The notes beneath the pieces are model-generated. The model saw nothing but the letters and a program-made list of their open reading frames with translations. It was not told the origin of the DNA and did not search any database. DNA of 64,000 nt from an uncultured Bacilli bacterium (GTDB taxonomy: Bacteria; Bacillota_I; Bacilli_A; RF39; UBA660): the NCBI GenBank assembly GCA_934130545.1, contig CAKOYD010000002.1, positions 186,001-250,000 of the forward strand, read 5' to 3'. This document shows positions 61,397-64,000 of the stretch, in pieces (the first letter of the stretch is position 1; each line of letters opens with the position of its first letter). Made by a program: the position numbers and the translations under genes.

Positions 61397-63161
61397 ACTC
61401 AATACTATTTATATATTCTAAAAAAGATTCCGCTACATTCTTAGGCAATATTTCTTCTAATTCTTGGATAGTAGCTTTCTTCATATTGGTTAAAGTCTTA
61501 TATTTCTTTAATAATTCTTTTTTTCTCTTCTCTCCAATACCATCAATATTATCTAAAATACTTGTCAAAGCCCCTTTACTTCTAATACTACGATGATAAC
61601 TAATAACATAATTATGTACTTCATCTTGCATTCTTGTAAGAAGTAAAAATAATGGACTTTTCTTATCTATATTAATAGCCTCTATTGGATAATTACCAAG
61701 TAAAACATTAGTATTATGATTATCATCTTTCTTTAAACCTGCTACTGGAATAAAAAAGTTAAGTTCTTCTAAAACACTTCTTGCTACATTAATTTGCCCT
61801 AATCCACCATCAACTATTATTAAATCAGGTTTAGGAAGTTTATCTTTCATTACTCTAAAATATCTTCTATAAATAACCTCTCTCATTGTACCATAATCAT
61901 CATTTTTATCATTAGTTATCTTAAACTTACGATATTCATTCTTACAAGGTTTACCATCAATAAATACTACCATACCTGATACATTAAAACTACCAAATAA
62001 ATTAGAATTATCAAATAACTCTATTCTACTTAAATTATCTAAATGTAATAACTCTTTAAGTTCACTAATAGCTTTATTCCTCATCTCATCATCTTGTTTA
62101 ACTAAAGTCATCTGTTCATCAAAATACATCTTAGCATTCTCAAAAGCTAAATCTAATATTTTTTTCTTCTTACCCTTAACCGGAATATTTACTCTTAAAT
62201 CAAAAGCTTCCTCTAATAACTCTTTATCTAAAATATCCGGTATCAGTACCTCATTAGGTTTAATCTTATGTTTATCATAGAAATTAGATACATAGCTAGT
62301 TAACTCTTCTTCTAAAGTATCAACCATCGGAAAAATGTCTCTCTTTCTATCTAATAATTTTCCCCCTCTAATAAATAATATTTGTACAGATAAATAATTA
62401 CCATCAGTATAATATCCAATAACATCTCTATCTATATTATCATCTAATTCTACTTTCTGTTTCTCTAAAGTAATATTAATATAATCTAACATATTCTTAT
62501 ACTCAATAGCCTTCTCAAACATTAACTTATCAGCATAATTATCCATACACTTCTTTATCTTAGCAGTTACTATCTCATGATTACCATTTAAAAAAGATAT
62601 AATTTCATTCCTCATATTATTAATTACTTTTTTATCAATATTATGAGTACAATAACCAAGACACTCCCCTATATGATAATATAAGCATTCTTTCTTTGAA
62701 TAAGTTTTACACTTTCTAAGAGGATATATTCTATTTATAATATCTACTGTCTCTCTAGCTGCTGTCACATTAGGATAAGGTCCAAATAATTTATGACTTC
62801 TATTCTTCTTAATATTAGCATTTCTTACTACTACTAATCTAGGTACACTCTCATTAGTAAGTTCAATATATGGATATGATTTATCATCTCTAAGTAAAAT
62901 ATTATATTTAGGATTATATTTCTTTATTAAATTAATCTCTAATAATAAAGCCTCTAAATTAGAAGAAGTTAATATATATTCAAACTTAGCTATATCTCTT
63001 ACTAACATAGCTGTCTTTCCTGTATGACTAGATCTAAAATAAGAAGATAATCTATTCTTTAAGTTCTTCGATTTACCAACATAAATAACATTCCCATCAC
63101 TATTCTTCATTAAATAGCATCCTGGATGATGTGGTACTAAAGCTAATTCTTCTTTAAACAT
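61395..63161 (-). CDS. uvrC: Excinuclease ABC subunit C
   Basis: This 588-residue nuclease makes both incisions in nucleotide excision repair. The N-terminal GIY-YIG domain reads PHHPGCYLMKNSDGNVIYVG and KNLKNRLSSYF. A Cys-rich region follows (CKTYSKKECLYYHIGECLGY), with a UVR segment (about 195-230). The second nuclease domain has IELFDNSNLFGSFNVSGMVV, DLIIVDGGLGQINVARSVL and SYHRSIRSKG. The end carries a helix-hairpin-helix (LDNIDGIGEKRKKELLKKY). Promoter divergent from the YigZ gene. Confidence 0.98.
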   Translation of the reverse strand: MFKEELALVPHHPGCYLMKNSDGNVIYVGKSKNLKNRLSSYFRSSHTGKTAMLVRDIAKFEYILTSSNLEALLLEINLIKKYNPKYNILLRDDKSYPYIELTNESVPRLVVVRNANIKKNRSHKLFGPYPNVTAARETVDIINRIYPLRKCKTYSKKECLYYHIGECLGYCTHNIDKKVINNMRNEIISFLNGNHEIVTAKIKKCMDNYADKLMFEKAIEYKNMLDYINITLEKQKVELDDNIDRDVIGYYTDGNYLSVQILFIRGGKLLDRKRDIFPMVDTLEEELTSYVSNFYDKHKIKPNEVLIPDILDKELLEEAFDLRVNIPVKGKKKKILDLAFENAKMYFDEQMTLVKQDDEMRNKAISELKELLHLDNLSRIELFDNSNLFGSFNVSGMVVFIDGKPCKNEYRKFKITNDKNDDYGTMREVIYRRYFRVMKDKLPKPDLIIVDGGLGQINVARSVLEELNFFIPVAGLKKDDNHNTNVLLGNYPIEAINIDKKSPLFLLLTRMQDEVHNYVISYHRSIRSKGALTSILDNIDGIGEKRKKELLKKYKTLTNMKKATIQELEEILPKNVAESFLEYINSIE

Positions 63162-63189
63162 AATACCCCTCCCTTAAATTACTATACAT

Positions 63190-63218
63190 ATTATATAAGA
63201 TAATTGCCATAAAGTAAA
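63190..63218 (-). promoter_or_regulatory. Promoter of uvrC
   Basis: On the minus strand TTTACT, a 17-base spacer and TATAAT, 29 bases before the uvrC start. It overlaps the divergent promoter at 63204. Confidence 0.6.
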
Positions 63219-63232
63219 TATCATGGTACAAT
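63204..63232 (+). promoter_or_regulatory. Promoter of the YigZ-family gene
   Basis: TTGCCA, a 17-base spacer and TACAAT with TG one base before the -10, 16 bases upstream of the ATG. Confidence 0.6.
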
Positions 63233-63247
63233 TACTTTGGTGAGTTT

Positions 63248-63829
63248 ATGAATACTATAAAAGAAACTATTGAAAACACTTTAATTATTAAAAATTCTAG
63301 ATTTATAACTATTATCTATAACATTAACGATATCAATGATATTGATAAATATTTAAAACAAGTTAAAGATAAATATAAAGATGCTACCCATTATTGTTAT
63401 GCCTATATATTACCCAATAATATTAAATGTAGTGATGATGGTGAACCAGGTGGTACTGCCGGTAAACCAATATTAGATGTCTTAACTAAACATAATCTAA
63501 ACTTTGTTCTAGCAATTGTTGTTAGATATTTTGGTGGTATAAAATTAGGAGCTGGTGGTCTTATTCGTGCTTATTCTAAATGTATATCTACTTGTTTAAA
63601 TAATACTAAGTTAACTAAACTAATTCTTGGTAAAAACATCGATATCTATTTTACTTATAAAGATATTAATGATATTGACTTATTACTAACTAACTGTCAT
63701 ATCAATAATAAAAATTATCAAGATATGATTAGTTATAATGTAAATATTCCTAATGATTTATTACCAATTCTTGAAAATAAATACCAAGTTAAAGTAAATA
63801 ATGATATCTATATAAAAAGTGATATGTAA
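63248..63829 (+). CDS. YigZ/IMPACT-family protein
   Basis: This 193-residue protein matches the YigZ/IMPACT family: KNSRFITIIYNINDINDIDK, ATHYCYAYILPN, CSDDGEPGGTAGKPILDVL (the hallmark motif) and VVRYFGGIKLGAGGLIRAYS. The C-terminal half is the smaller DUF1949-like alpha/beta domain. The bacterial role is unsettled, perhaps in translation stress. It is single and divergent from uvrC. Confidence 0.95.
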   Translation: MNTIKETIENTLIIKNSRFITIIYNINDINDIDKYLKQVKDKYKDATHYCYAYILPNNIKCSDDGEPGGTAGKPILDVLTKHNLNFVLAIVVRYFGGIKLGAGGLIRAYSKCISTCLNNTKLTKLILGKNIDIYFTYKDINDIDLLLTNCHINNKNYQDMISYNVNIPNDLLPILENKYQVKVNNDIYIKSDM

Positions 63830-63841
63830 TTACACATACCA

Positions 63842-64000
63842 CTATTTTTTATAACAATAACTATCATTTAATTTAGTATAATCACTTGGACAAGTATAAG
63901 TATTAACTGTTGTACCAGATGTATATATTTTACACGACTTATTTACTAATGACCCACTTGTACAATAATAATCAGTAATCGTTGTACAATTATTACTATA
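63842..64000 (-). CDS. 3' end of another Cys-rich surface protein (cut by window edge)
   Basis: The minus strand encodes the last 52 residues of a protein, open to the right edge. They end SLVNKSCKIYTSGTTVNTYT, CPSDYTKLNDSYCYKK and a TAG at 63844-63842. This closely matches the Cys-rich tail of the glycine-rich protein at 44819 (LVNKSCKIYTSGTTVTTYSC and LNDSYCWQ). It is thus the C-terminus of a paralogue, and the tail is a shared module. The body lies outside the window. Confidence 0.85.
   Translation of the reverse strand, partial: YSNNCTTITDYYCTSGSLVNKSCKIYTSGTTVNTYTCPSDYTKLNDSYCYKK

Noticed and set aside
63604..63790. Repeated AATAAT/ATTAAT motifs considered as a CRISPR or satellite repeat
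   Set aside because: They are irregular AT-rich codons inside the YigZ-family gene without fixed repeat length or spacers.

Overview
The window is about 64 kb of an AT-rich, low-GC Gram-positive chromosome with dense gene packing, AAAGGAG/GGTGA-type ribosome binding sites and several near-perfect TTGACA-17-TATAAT promoters. A CIRCE/HrcA heat-shock operon, a tyrosine T-box, an MraZ-headed division cluster, SecG, GrpE and RNase J point to the Firmicutes/Bacilli. CotJA/B, CotJC, GerQ and YunB show an endospore former, and rubrerythrin plus PduL suggest an anaerobe. My best guess is an uncultured gut Bacilli lineage, possibly near the Erysipelotrichales or RF39/Mollicutes-like groups. That placement is an inference. 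I see no phage, transposase, integrase or CRISPR array.

Layout. 1-1124: pnp (cut by the left edge) and rpsO. 1615-5424: a three-gene operon of an AAA+ ATPase with a C-type-lectin-like front end, a P-loop-less AAA+ paralogue, and a metallopeptidase/VWA protein. 5685-10620: tyrS with T-box, a Zn-phospholipase-like protein, ruvB, ruvA and a ddl-like gene. 10745-15617: small coat-like protein, CYTH protein, a YhcG-type nuclease behind a 26-bp palindrome, cotJAB/cotJC, yunB and a membrane protein. 15626-22894: asnB, rbr and hrcA-grpE-dnaK-dnaJ. 23022-26597: an unknown gene, tsf, rpsB and a small exporter. 26631-28970: a TasA-like surface protein with an anomalous GC-rich 3' end, its leader with a tiny ORF and terminator hairpin, and an XRE regulator. 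29084-39577: efp, rpmG, a class B PBP, a half ABC transporter, pduL, gerQ, a LemA-like protein, a TagO/WecA-like transferase, glf, secG, proS, a transglutaminase-like gene and two tRNAs. 39652-44671: a tail-anchored HExxH protein and ftsI-ftsL-rsmH-mraZ. 44819-48556: a large glycine-rich surface protein behind a leader related to the one at 28504. 48692-51764: a degenerate RNase J, a DUF2179-like protein and rpsD. 51798-61292: a Wzx/Wzy-type polysaccharide cluster. 61395-64000: uvrC, a YigZ homologue and the 3' end of another surface protein.

Most interesting. (1) The 1615-5424 operon resembles MoxR/VWA conflict or quality-control modules. Its ATPase carries what looks like a circularly permuted C-type-lectin/DUF6273 domain whose ligand-loop segment is GC-enriched and rich in NNC codons. 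(2) The surface protein at 26631-28403 ends in a C-type-lectin-like segment of about 57% GC, against about 32% beside it, full of NNC codons. This is the signature expected of a diversity-generating-retroelement variable repeat, although no reverse transcriptase or template repeat lies in the window. (3) Both complete surface genes share a leader: promoter, 19-34 codon ORF with a GGG motif, and a GAGTTTAAG...TTAGACTC-T5 terminator. One copy contains a G10 run that sets the reading frame.

All calls come from reading the sequence by eye. Family names are from memory and no search was run.
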